Assembly (NCBI GenBank): GCA_009923965.1
Contig: RFSL01000004.1
Location: 1 to 17,579 of the forward strand
Length of the DNA stretch: 17,579 bases
Source of the DNA: Flavobacteriia bacterium
Lineage (GTDB): Bacteria > Bacteroidota > Bacteroidia > Flavobacteriales_D > Crocinitomicaceae
Direction of reading: 5' to 3'
Position numbers and translations under genes: made by a program
The notes under the pieces: model-generated
Databases searched by the model: none
What the model was told of the DNA's origin: nothing
The model's input: only the letters and a program-made list of their open reading frames with translations
Shown: positions 8,956 to 15,860 of the stretch, piece by piece
How the letters are laid out: each line of letters opens with the position of its first letter
How positions within the stretch are numbered: position 1 is the first letter of the stretch

Positions 8956-9028
8956 TGACAAATAAATAATAGTAAGTGAAGTTCTGACACTTTTACATTC
9001 AATTTTAGAAAATTTATGACACCTTGTC
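8956..9028 (+). promoter_or_regulatory. Repeated TGACA sites upstream of grpE
   Basis: TGACA occurs at 8956-8960, 8985-8989 and 9017-9021, at spacings of 29 and 32 bases, about three helical turns. The last two read TGACAC. The third forms a short inverted repeat, GACA-CCT-TGTC (9018-9028). Their position before a heat-shock operon suggests binding sites for a regulator, but no known operator is matched. Confidence 0.3.
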
Positions 9029-9055
9029 TCAGTTTCAAGATTGGCAGTATCTTTG
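9023..9055 (+). promoter_or_regulatory. Promoter of the grpE-dnaJ operon
   Basis: TATCTTTG (9048-9055) is an exact match to the TAnnTTTG -7 element, with CTTG (9023-9026) 21 bases upstream in the place of the -33 element. A leader of about 20 bases would result. The same stretch, TGGCA (9042-9046) followed by TTGA (9053-9056), partly resembles a sigma-54 -24/-12 promoter but lacks the -12 GC. Confidence 0.5.
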
Positions 9056-9080
9056 AAAGCAAAAGATTCAAATTAGTATT

Positions 9081-9614
9081 ATGTCAAAAAAACAACAAAA
9101 AGTCACTGAAGCTGCAGAAGTCACAAATCCTGAAGCTGAACAAATAGAACAAGTTATTCCTGAGAAATTAGAACCAACACAAGAAGAAAAATATGCTGAA
9201 TTAAACGATCGTTTTCTGCGCTTGTACGCTGAATTCGAGAACTTTAGAAGACGTACAAATAAAGAGCATTTAGAATTAATTTCAAGTGCGAATAGTAACT
9301 TATTGAAAGATTTAGTGCCTGTTTTAGATGATTTTGAACGTGCAATAACAAACAATGAGACTTCTGAGGATATTGCAAGTGTTAAAGAGGGTTTTTTGTT
9401 GATTTACAATAAATACAAAGGCATTCTTGAGTCAAAAGGTGTAAAACCTATTACTGCTAAAGGAGAAATCTTTAACAGTGATATCCACGAAGCGATTGTA
9501 AATGTTCCGGTTGAAGATGAAAGTCAAAAAGGAAAAGTAATTGAAGATATTGAAAAAGGATATTACCTAAATGATAAGGTTATTCGTTTTTCGAAAGTTG
9601 TAGTTGGCCAATAA
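9081..9614 (+). CDS. grpE: Nucleotide exchange factor GrpE
   Basis: Co-chaperone that releases ADP from DnaK and so resets the Hsp70 cycle; it acts as a dimer in the cytoplasm. The 177-residue protein has a charged, disordered N-terminus (about 1-35), a long helix beginning around EEKYAELNDRFLRLYAEFEN with the family hallmark R-L-Y-A-E-F-E-N-F-R-R-R, and a C-terminal beta domain with N-S-D-I-H-E-A-I and the closing G-Y-Y-L-N-D-K-V-I-R-F-S-K-V. Length is normal for the family. It is the first gene of the operon and is followed nine bases later by dnaJ. dnaK and hrcA are not in the window. No Shine-Dalgarno sequence is visible. Confidence 0.97.
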   Translation: MSKKQQKVTEAAEVTNPEAEQIEQVIPEKLEPTQEEKYAELNDRFLRLYAEFENFRRRTNKEHLELISSANSNLLKDLVPVLDDFERAITNNETSEDIASVKEGFLLIYNKYKGILESKGVKPITAKGEIFNSDIHEAIVNVPVEDESQKGKVIEDIEKGYYLNDKVIRFSKVVVGQ

Positions 9615-9623
9615 GCAAGCAAT

Positions 9624-10739
9624 ATGAGCGAAAAAAGAGATTATTACGAGGTTCTAGGCTTATCTAAAAATGCGAATGAGGCAGATATTAAAAAAGCATA
9701 CCGCAAATTAGCAATCAAATACCATCCTGATAAAAATCCTGATGATGCTGGTGCTGAAGAAAAGTTTAAAGAAGCTGCTGCTGCATATGAAGTATTGAGT
9801 AGTAGTGAAAAACGTGCGCAATACGATCGTTTTGGTCATGCTGGAATGGGCGGACAAGGTGGTTTTGGTGGTGGAATGAACATGGACGATATTTTTTCGC
9901 AGTTCGGTGATATCTTTGGCGGTTCTTTTGGTGGTGGTGGATCTTTTGGTGGCAGCAGAGGTGGTTCAAGGGTTGTTCGTGGCACGAATCTTCGTGTGAA
10001 AATGAAGATGACTTTAGAGGAAATAGCGCTTGGCGTAAAGAAAAAAATAAAAGTTAATAAACTTGTAAATGCTGAGGGTGTAACCTATAAAACGTGCCAA
10101 ACGTGTAATGGAAGTGGACGAATTCTTAGAATGGCTCAAACTTTCTTGGGTTCTATGCAAACACAATCAACCTGTCATGTTTGTCAGGGTGCAGGAAAAA
10201 TGATAGATAAAAAACCTTCAGATTCTGATGCTCAAGGTTTAAGACGCCAAGAAGAAGTAATTGAAATAGATATTCCAGCAGGTGTAGAGGAGGGAATGCA
10301 ATTAAGTGTTCAAGGAAGAGGAAATGCGGGTCCTTATGATGGTGTTTCTGGTGATTTAATCGTTGTAATTGAAGAAATTGAACACGATAAATTACGCAGA
10401 GAAGGTCAAAATTTACACTATGATTCTCTAGTGAATTTTGTGGATGTTGTTTTGGGAGAAAGTATTGAAGTGCCTACAATTTCTGGAAAAGTAAAGATTA
10501 AAATTGATGCTGGAACTCAAAGTGGAAAGGTACTCAGACTCAAAGGAAAAGGACTTCCAAGTGTTCAAGGATATGCAACAGGTGATTTATTCGTTCATAT
10601 TAACGTTTATACTCCTTTAAAAATTTCAAAAGAAGAAAAAGAATTACTTGAAAAATTAAAAACAAGTCAAAATTTTATACCAACTGAAGAGGCAAGGGAT
10701 AAAAGTTTTTTTAAACGCATGCGAGATATGTTTTCCTAA
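9624..10739 (+). CDS. dnaJ: Chaperone DnaJ (Hsp40) with a reduced zinc-finger region
   Basis: J-domain co-chaperone that delivers substrates to DnaK and stimulates its ATPase. The 371 residues show a J-domain (about 5-72) with the essential HPD at 34-36, a Gly/Phe-rich linker (about 75-120) containing two D-I-F motifs, a zinc region, and the C-terminal substrate-binding beta domains with a dimerisation tail. Classical DnaJ has four CxxCxGxG motifs; here only two exist, CQTCNGSG (158-165) and CHVCQGAG (184-191). Their spacing and context fit the inner motifs II and III, which form one zinc site, while motifs I and IV are absent. No frameshift is visible, so this is a real architecture and perhaps common in the lineage. 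The stop codon shares one base with the next start (TAATG), implying translational coupling. Confidence 0.96.
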   Translation: MSEKRDYYEVLGLSKNANEADIKKAYRKLAIKYHPDKNPDDAGAEEKFKEAAAAYEVLSSSEKRAQYDRFGHAGMGGQGGFGGGMNMDDIFSQFGDIFGGSFGGGGSFGGSRGGSRVVRGTNLRVKMKMTLEEIALGVKKKIKVNKLVNAEGVTYKTCQTCNGSGRILRMAQTFLGSMQTQSTCHVCQGAGKMIDKKPSDSDAQGLRRQEEVIEIDIPAGVEEGMQLSVQGRGNAGPYDGVSGDLIVVIEEIEHDKLRREGQNLHYDSLVNFVDVVLGESIEVPTISGKVKIKIDAGTQSGKVLRLKGKGLPSVQGYATGDLFVHINVYTPLKISKEEKELLEKLKTSQNFIPTEEARDKSFFKRMRDMFS

Positions 10740-11647
10740 TGTCCTTCATAGATAAAGCCAAAGAAGGAAACACTAGTTTTTCGAGCTATCTTTTAGGAAT
10801 AGTACTAATTATTTCAGCTTATCTGCTGGGTTCTTATTTTTTAATTCTTGATCTTCAATGGAATTTTGGAATTGAAAGTTTTGATGGTGTTTCACAAAAA
10901 GAAATTGTAAGAATTCTTGGAAATAACCGTTTCTTAGCCTGGCTTATTATACCTTTTTTATTCGTTGCACTATTTTTAGTTATCCATACAAAGTTTGTTC
11001 ACAAAAGAACTGTTTTAAGTATTTTTTCTGGACGTGAAAACTTTGATTGGAAAAGAGTTTTATTTAGTTTCTCACTACTTTTTTCTGTCTTATCATTTTT
11101 TCTTTTTATTCAATATCTGAGCTCTGATAGTTTGATTTTTCAGTTTGACCTACAAAAATTTATTCCTTTATTTTTTATTGCAATTTTCTTACTTCCAATT
11201 CAAACTAGTTGTGAAGAACTTCTATTTCGCTCTTATATTCTTCAGGGAATAAAAATGCGAACAAAAAAAAATAGTATTGCTGTTTTAATTTCTGGACTTA
11301 TGTTCGGGGCAATTCATATTGGCAATCCTGAAATTGCAAAAATTGGCTATCACATTATAGTTTATTATATGCTTGTGGGAGTTTTTTTAGCACTTATAAG
11401 CTTGTTTGATAATGGAATAGAATTGGCACTTGGTTATCACGCAGCAAACAATGTTTTTGCCGCTCTCATGATCACTAATAATTGGCAGGCATTCCAGACT
11501 GATGCAGTATTTATGGATATCTCAGATCCTGGAATGGGACTCGACACAATTTTTGGAATTCTATTTATTTTACCGCTTGTTTTTTTTATTTTTTATAAAA
11601 AGTATAAGTGGCATTCTCTTAAAGAAATGTGGCAAGACAAATTGTAA
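10739..11647 (+). CDS. CPBP-family intramembrane metalloprotease
   Basis: A 302-residue polytopic membrane protein of the CPBP (CAAX protease / bacteriocin-processing, Abi) family. It carries the three catalytic motifs: E159-E160-xxx-R164 (CEELLFR), H193 in FGAIH, and H234-xxx-N238 (HAANN). These residues line a membrane-embedded metal site in the Rce1-like glutamic protease group. About eight hydrophobic segments are visible, beginning with one at about 17-37. Eukaryotic relatives process CAAX proteins; bacterial members have varied or unknown substrates, including immunity and signalling roles, and none can be assigned here. The ATG overlaps the dnaJ stop by one base, so it is translated together with dnaJ. 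The ABC transporter genes follow after 31 bases. Confidence 0.88.
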   Translation: MSFIDKAKEGNTSFSSYLLGIVLIISAYLLGSYFLILDLQWNFGIESFDGVSQKEIVRILGNNRFLAWLIIPFLFVALFLVIHTKFVHKRTVLSIFSGRENFDWKRVLFSFSLLFSVLSFFLFIQYLSSDSLIFQFDLQKFIPLFFIAIFLLPIQTSCEELLFRSYILQGIKMRTKKNSIAVLISGLMFGAIHIGNPEIAKIGYHIIVYYMLVGVFLALISLFDNGIELALGYHAANNVFAALMITNNWQAFQTDAVFMDISDPGMGLDTIFGILFILPLVFFIFYKKYKWHSLKEMWQDKL

Positions 11648-11671
11648 CTTCTAGCATTTTTTTTAGCTTTA
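11641..11671 (+). promoter_or_regulatory. Possible internal promoter before the ABC transporter genes
   Basis: ATTG (11641-11644), 19 spacer bases, then TAGCTTTA (11664-11671) approximates the TTTG / TAnnTTTG arrangement with one mismatch in each element. It lies seven bases before the ATPase start, so any transcript would be nearly leaderless. Tentative. Confidence 0.25.
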
Positions 11672-11678
11672 CAAGTCA

Positions 11679-12608
11679 ATGTTAGAAATTAGTAATTTAA
11701 ATAAGTCTTTCAAACGAAAATTTGCTCTTGATGCAGTTTCCTTGAAGATTCCTAAAGGTGAGATTTATGGTTTACTTGGACCAAATGGTGCAGGAAAAAC
11801 TACGCTTATTCGAATTGTAAATCAAATTATTTCAGCTGATAGCGGCCAAATTCTTTTTGATGGTCAATTAATGTCTTCTGAACACCTTCGATCTATTGGA
11901 TATTTACCAGAAGAACGTGGCTTGTATAAAAATATGCATGTTTTAGAGCATTTAGTTTTTTTAGCGAAACTTCGTGGACTTTCATCTTCAGATGCTTTGA
12001 AGAATAGTAAGTTTTGGTTAGATAAATTAGCGATTTCTGAATGGTCAAATAAAAAAATTGAAGCGCTTTCAAAAGGAATGGCTCAAAAAGTTCAGTTCAT
12101 TGCTTCGCTTGTTCATAATCCTGATTTACTTATTTTAGATGAGCCCTTAAGTGGATTTGATCCTGTGAATGTTGAATTAATCTTAAAAGAACTAAAGGAA
12201 TTAAAAGCAAATGGGAAAACAATTCTTCTTTCAACGCACAATATGCGCAGTGTCGAGGAAATCTGTGATCGTGCTACTTTAATTCATGATGCTAAGATTC
12301 TCGTTGAAGATACTGTTTGGAATCTCCGTGAAAAAAGTAAGAAAGGCACTTATTCTATCCGTTTTAAAGGAAATATGATTGCTTTTGTCAATGCACTCTG
12401 GACAGATTTTGAATTGCTTGAGCAAACTGAAATTGGCGAACAGCGCTTTCTTACACTGGTTAAAATGCGTGGAGAAAGGTCAATGAACGATTTATTAAAT
12501 GCTTTAATGGGTGAAATTAGTATTGAGGCCATAGAAGAGTGTTTTCCGAGTATGCAGGAAGTATTTATTGAATTAATACAAGGAAAGGAGAACAGTGATG
12601 AGAAATAG
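11679..12608 (+). CDS. ABC transporter ATP-binding protein (NatA-like)
   Basis: Cytoplasmic ATPase subunit of an ABC-2 type exporter. Its 309 residues hold Walker A GPNGAGKTT (34-42), the signature LSKGM (130-134), Walker B ending in D154-E155 (LLILDEP), and the H-loop H187 in STHNM. A C-terminal extension of about 90 residues after position 215 resembles the DUF4162 domain found in this subfamily. LSKGM differs from the classical LSGGQ but is usual in this group. The closest described architecture is NatA of Bacillus, a sodium-efflux ATPase; the substrate here is unknown. It overlaps the permease gene, so the two are co-translated and almost certainly form one transporter. Confidence 0.92.
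   Translation: MLEISNLNKSFKRKFALDAVSLKIPKGEIYGLLGPNGAGKTTLIRIVNQIISADSGQILFDGQLMSSEHLRSIGYLPEERGLYKNMHVLEHLVFLAKLRGLSSSDALKNSKFWLDKLAISEWSNKKIEALSKGMAQKVQFIASLVHNPDLLILDEPLSGFDPVNVELILKELKELKANGKTILLSTHNMRSVEEICDRATLIHDAKILVEDTVWNLREKSKKGTYSIRFKGNMIAFVNALWTDFELLEQTEIGEQRFLTLVKMRGERSMNDLLNALMGEISIEAIEECFPSMQEVFIELIQGKENSDEK
12585..12590 (+). promoter_or_regulatory. Shine-Dalgarno-like site deciding the permease start
   Basis: AAGGAG lies seven bases before ATG 12598-12600 and only four before the in-frame GTG at 12595. The spacing favours the ATG. A strong site like this is unusual in this window, where most starts have none; it may help reinitiation inside the end of the ATPase gene. Confidence 0.55.
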
Positions 12609-13926
12609 TTGGATTATTGCCCTTCGTGAGTTAAAGGAACGCGTTTTAAACCCTGCTTTTTTATGGATGCTCTTTATCGGACCATTGCTTTTACTGAGCT
12701 GCCTTTATTTCTTATTTAAAGCAGGTGATGAAGGTAAGACAAGTCTTAAGGTTCTTATTGCTGACCCAACGGGAATGATGGAAAATAAGATTGTATCTCA
12801 GGAAACGAAGGCTGTTGAATATTATTTTTTTGATGACTATTTAGAATTAGAAGAATTTCGTGACAATAAAAAATACCAGAAATTTGATGCTTTAATTGAG
12901 GTGAACGAAAAGATTTTGATTAATAAAAAAGCATTTGTTTTCTACCGCGAAACTCCATCCTTAGATGTTAAAATGCAGCTTAAATTTCAATTGGAGAGAA
13001 GGGTAGAGGAGGTGATGATTGCTGAATTTACAAATATGGAGGTAGATGATTTCCGTCAAATTAAGCAAGCTCTAAATGTAGATTTTAGAAATGTCTATGA
13101 TCCAAAAAACGAAGCTTCTAATCTAGATGGCTGGGTTGGATTTATTTTTGGCTTATTGATTGTTGTATTTGTGTTTTTATTTGGCTTAACAGTTCTAAGA
13201 AGCACAGCGCGCGAAAAAAGTAACCGGATTGTGGAAGTTATACTTGCTTCTGTGAAGCCAACTCAACTAATGCTTGGAAAAATAAGCGGTATTGGTTTAG
13301 CGGCACTCATTCAATTTCTTGTTTGGTCACTCTTTATTACTTTAGGTTTACTGTTCTTCCGAGCTACTATTTTCCCCGATCTTTTAGATTTCTCAAATTA
13401 TGAAGGTGTTCAGATGAGTGGTGAAGTTAAGGAGCAATTAATGTCTAATATTCCAAGTCAGCGCTATAATGAGTTCATAGATTTAGTTTACAAGCGCATC
13501 GATTTTACATTCTTCTTATTTCATTTCTTCTTGTTTTTTATTGCTGCTTACTTCTTTTATGCTGCTTTTTTCAGTGCAATTGGAGCAATGTCAGGCTCTG
13601 AATCTGATGGACAGCAATTTTTGATACCTCTTCTTTGTATTTTAGGGCTTTCTGTTTATTCAGGATATTATGCCATTTATTTTCCCGATGCTGAATTAAC
13701 TTCTTGGCTTCAATTTATTCCTTTTACTTCTTCGGTAATTGTTATGGTGAAATTAGCACAGGGCTATCCAGAAGGAACTTATTATTTAGTTTGGGTTTCA
13801 CTGCTCACGCTCATTTTATTTACGGTTCTATTTCTTTCAATTGCAGGACGCATCTACCGTAATGGAATTTTACATTTTGGCTTAAAGGCAAGTCTGAGAA
13901 ATCTCTTTTATTTCATGAGAAAATAA
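12598..13926 (+). CDS. ABC-2 type transporter permease (NatB-like)
   Basis: Membrane subunit partner of the preceding ATPase, 442 residues from the chosen ATG; an in-frame GTG three bases earlier is the alternative. Topology follows the ABC2_membrane_3 / NatB pattern: one membrane segment near the N-terminus (about 20-40), a large extracytoplasmic domain (about 42-178), then membrane segments starting at about 180 and running to the C-terminus, roughly five more. The cytoplasmic motif R-E-K-S-N-R-I-V-E-V-I-L (205-216) after the second segment is characteristic of this family. The ATPase gene overlaps by 11 bases. The gene ends 15 bases before a strong terminator, so it is the last gene of the grpE operon. 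The transported substrate is unknown. Confidence 0.9.
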   Translation: MRNSWIIALRELKERVLNPAFLWMLFIGPLLLLSCLYFLFKAGDEGKTSLKVLIADPTGMMENKIVSQETKAVEYYFFDDYLELEEFRDNKKYQKFDALIEVNEKILINKKAFVFYRETPSLDVKMQLKFQLERRVEEVMIAEFTNMEVDDFRQIKQALNVDFRNVYDPKNEASNLDGWVGFIFGLLIVVFVFLFGLTVLRSTAREKSNRIVEVILASVKPTQLMLGKISGIGLAALIQFLVWSLFITLGLLFFRATIFPDLLDFSNYEGVQMSGEVKEQLMSNIPSQRYNEFIDLVYKRIDFTFFLFHFFLFFIAAYFFYAAFFSAIGAMSGSESDGQQFLIPLLCILGLSVYSGYYAIYFPDAELTSWLQFIPFTSSVIVMVKLAQGYPEGTYYLVWVSLLTLILFTVLFLSIAGRIYRNGILHFGLKASLRNLFYFMRK

Positions 13927-13941
13927 ATTCTATGAAACAAA

Positions 13942-13970
13942 AAAGGCGACCGAAGCCGCCTTTAATTTTT
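13942..13970. terminator. Bidirectional Rho-independent terminator
   Basis: AAAGGCG (13942-13948) and CGCCTTT (13957-13963) form a perfect 7-base stem with an 8-base loop. A T-rich run follows on the plus strand, and an A-run (13939-13944) precedes it, which is a U-run when read from the minus strand. It separates the convergent permease and outer-membrane barrel genes and can serve both. Confidence 0.85.
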
Positions 13971-13985
13971 TTGAGTAAACTTAGA

Positions 13986-14546
13986 TTAGAATCTCCAACC
14001 CATTCTTACTGCTGAACCTCCTGCAAAACCAGATGTTTTAGTTCCATCAGTAGAAGTATAGTTAAATCCTAACTCTAAACCAACGTAAATGTTTTCAGCT
14101 ACATAGTAGTCAATACCAGCACCAAGATTTAATCCAAAAGTTGAAATATCAGTTCTTGTATCGTTTCCAGTCTTGAATCCTGCTGTGAAATAAGGAGACA
14201 TTCTATCCGTTCCAGCTAAATGGTATTCAGCAGCTAAACCAAAATTCATTATTGAATTCTTTGTAGTTACATCTGATGAAGTAACAGTAGCATTTCCAAG
14301 AGAATCATAAACTGTACTAGTAACAGTTGAAGTGCTAGAAACTGCATCACGACCCAATGTTAAGCGAAGTGCTAAATTGTCTTGAATAAAATAACGCATA
14401 CGCAAATTTGGTGCTGCCCATGATACTCCATCTTTGGACACATTCATAGCGCCTTCCAAAGAGTAAGGATTATCGCTACCTGCTTTTTGTGCAAACATTG
14501 TTCCTGACAAAGCTACTGCACTTACTAAAATCATTAATTTTTTCAT
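13986..14546 (-). CDS. Small outer-membrane beta-barrel protein
   Basis: A 186-residue secreted protein. It has a signal peptide (MKKLMILVSAVALSGTMFA, then Q20). The mature part alternates polar and hydrophobic residues in strands rich in Tyr, Gly, Thr and Ser, and it ends in W-R-F, the C-terminal Phe expected for barrel assembly by BamA. Length and strand content fit an eight-stranded barrel of the OmpA-like / porin-family type. A Ser/Thr/Val-rich stretch (about residues 68-95) probably forms a surface loop. The function is unknown; such proteins are often structural or adhesive. The gene is monocistronic and shares its terminator with the convergent ABC permease gene. Confidence 0.82.
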   Translation of the reverse strand: MKKLMILVSAVALSGTMFAQKAGSDNPYSLEGAMNVSKDGVSWAAPNLRMRYFIQDNLALRLTLGRDAVSSTSTVTSTVYDSLGNATVTSSDVTTKNSIMNFGLAAEYHLAGTDRMSPYFTAGFKTGNDTRTDISTFGLNLGAGIDYYVAENIYVGLELGFNYTSTDGTKTSGFAGGSAVRMGWRF

Positions 14547-14578
14547 AATCTTAAAATTTAATTAGTTAAAAGTTTGGT

Positions 14579-14586
14579 CAAATATA
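14579..14586 (-). promoter_or_regulatory. -7 box for the outer-membrane barrel gene
   Basis: TATATTTG on the minus strand (14586-14579) exactly matches TAnnTTTG and leaves a leader of about 25-30 bases. No TTTG lies at -33, but an 11-base A-tract (minus strand of 14611-14621) sits just upstream, where an UP-like element could act. Confidence 0.45.
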
Positions 14587-14768
14587 CGGGGCAAGTTTCA
14601 TAGGGTTTCATTTTTTTTTTTAACATTTGACTATTAATAAAATTTCTAAATGCATTAATGCCATTGTATCACTTGTTTTTAATAGGTTTTCAAGTAGAAT
14701 TATAAAGTTATAAAATGTTTAAAACTCAGTATTTTTTTTTAACTTGTCTCAAATTTACTAGCTAAAAA

Positions 14769-15656
14769 ATGGTAAAAGCAGTCATTGATTTGGGTACAAA
14801 TACCTTTAATTTACTCATTGCGAATGTAAATAAAGGGAAAATATACCCTATTTACAAAGATAAAGAGGCTGTTGGGCTAGGTCTTGGCGGTATCAATGAA
14901 CAGCGTATTTCGGAGCAAGCTATAGCTCGTGCTGTACTATGTTTGTCTGGTTTTAAGAAAATCTGTGATAATTTTGGTGTTGAGCTTATTCATACATATG
15001 GCACTTCTGCAATTCGAGATGCTAAAAATCAAAGTGATTTTCTAAAACAAGTTCTTGATTCTACAGGAATAATAATAACTGTTATAAGTGGGAGAGAGGA
15101 GGCGCATTTAATTTACCAAGGAATTCAGTATTCTCATAAATTCTCAAAAGACAGTATAATCATGGATATTGGTGGAGGAAGCACCGAATTTATAATAGCC
15201 AATGCATCCGGTGTTAAAGATTTAGTTTCTTTAAACATTGGAATTTCTAGAATTTTTCAATTCTTTACTTTCAATGATCCAATGACTGATTCAGATATTG
15301 AAGTCGTTGAAAATTATTTAGAGCAAAATTCTGAAGGATTTTTTAATAATAAGTGTTGTGATTTATTGATTGGAGCTTCTGGAAGTTTCGAAACATTTTA
15401 TGAATTAATTTATAAAAAGCCATTTTCTAAGTTATACAAAACTCATTCCTTAGATTTTACTCTTATGTTAGAATTATTAGATACTATAATCTACTCAACA
15501 CGTGTAGAAAGGGATATAAATCCTTTTATTATTCCTATGAGAAAAAAAATGGCGCCTCTTGCAGCCATAAAAACACGATGGGTTATTCGGAAGTTGAATA
15601 TCAAGGAAATAATTGTTTCCCCTTGTTCCTTAAAAGAGGGAGGCTTACTAATTTAA
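14769..15656 (+). CDS. Ppx/GppA-family phosphatase (exopolyphosphatase-like)
   Basis: Member of the actin/Hsp70-fold Ppx/GppA family, which hydrolyses inorganic polyphosphate or converts pppGpp to ppGpp. The 295 residues contain the N-terminal phosphate motif D7-L-G-T-N-T, the G-T-S-A-I-R-D motif, I-S-G-R-E110-E111-A with the presumed catalytic glutamate, and the second phosphate-binding loop D133-I-G-G-G-S-T-E140. A C-terminal G-A-S-G-S-F-E segment completes the fold. It lacks the C-terminal helical domain of the roughly 500-residue E. coli enzymes, which is usual for the short form. Which activity it has cannot be read from sequence. It stands alone, divergent from the barrel gene; no exact -7 box or Shine-Dalgarno site is visible upstream. 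Its stop codon lies inside a small inverted repeat. Confidence 0.88.
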   Translation: MVKAVIDLGTNTFNLLIANVNKGKIYPIYKDKEAVGLGLGGINEQRISEQAIARAVLCLSGFKKICDNFGVELIHTYGTSAIRDAKNQSDFLKQVLDSTGIIITVISGREEAHLIYQGIQYSHKFSKDSIIMDIGGGSTEFIIANASGVKDLVSLNIGISRIFQFFTFNDPMTDSDIEVVENYLEQNSEGFFNNKCCDLLIGASGSFETFYELIYKKPFSKLYKTHSLDFTLMLELLDTIIYSTRVERDINPFIIPMRKKMAPLAAIKTRWVIRKLNIKEIIVSPCSLKEGGLLI

Positions 15657-15675
15657 GATTTAAAAATCATCTTAA
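15653..15675 (+). terminator. Weak hairpin overlapping the phosphatase stop codon
   Basis: TTAAGAT (15653-15659) and ATCTTAA (15669-15675) pair perfectly across a 9-base loop and are followed by a T-rich stretch. The stem is AT-rich and includes the stop codon, so termination would be weak. The structure also lies directly before the tRNA promoter. Confidence 0.3.
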
Positions 15676-15681
15676 TTTCTT

Positions 15682-15689
15682 TATCTTTG
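15682..15689 (+). promoter_or_regulatory. -7 box for tRNA-Arg
   Basis: TATCTTTG matches TAnnTTTG exactly, 42 bases before the tRNA. It is followed by CACAAATT, a core repeated almost identically before the helicase gene. Confidence 0.55.
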
Positions 15690-15731
15690 CACAAATTAAA
15701 GGGTAAAACTTGTAATTTTTAAATTTTATTT

Positions 15732-15805
15732 GGCTCCGTGGCGCAACTGTATAGCGCACTGGATTTCGGCTCCAGCGGTTACAGGTTAGAATCCTGTCGG
15801 GGTCA
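15732..15805 (+). tRNA. tRNA-Arg, anticodon TCG
   Basis: A full cloverleaf can be folded. The acceptor stem GGCTCCG (15732-15738) pairs with CGGGGTC (15798-15804), including two G-U pairs; the discriminator is A15805. The D-stem is GCGC (15741-15744 with 15754-15757). The anticodon stem is CTGGA/TCCAG (15759-15763 with 15771-15775), with loop T-T-TCG-G-C and the anticodon at 15766-15768. The variable loop has five bases, and the T-stem is ACAGG/CCTGT (15781-15785 with 15793-15797). It reads CGA and, by wobble, other CGN arginine codons. CCA is not encoded. The D-loop reads AACTGTATA and the T-loop TTAGAAT, so conserved G19 and C56 are replaced by T and A. Confidence 0.95.
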
Positions 15806-15806
15806 C

Positions 15807-15860
15807 AAAGGCAGAGTTAAAAACAGAGCGAAAGCGATGATTGATTACCTGCCTTTTCTT
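15807..15860 (+). terminator. Probable terminator hairpin after tRNA-Arg
   Basis: AAAGGCAG (15807-15814) pairs perfectly with CTGCCTTT (15849-15856), and the T-rich tail continues through 15860 and beyond. The 34-base loop contains a small GC-GAAA-GC hairpin. The long loop makes this less certain than a compact terminator; it may also be a processing structure of the tRNA precursor. Confidence 0.5.

Noticed and set aside
9068..9355. Minus-strand frame overlapping the grpE promoter and gene
   Set aside because: Antisense to grpE, with no recognisable domain and a Ser/Phe-rich composition typical of a shadow frame.
9766..9969. His/Gln-rich minus-strand frame within dnaJ
   Set aside because: Reverse reading of the Gly/Phe-rich repeat of DnaJ.
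12066..12080. Non-canonical ABC signature LSKGM as a sign of inactivity
   Set aside because: The NatA-like subgroup with a C-terminal extension commonly has this variant; all other ATP-binding motifs are intact.
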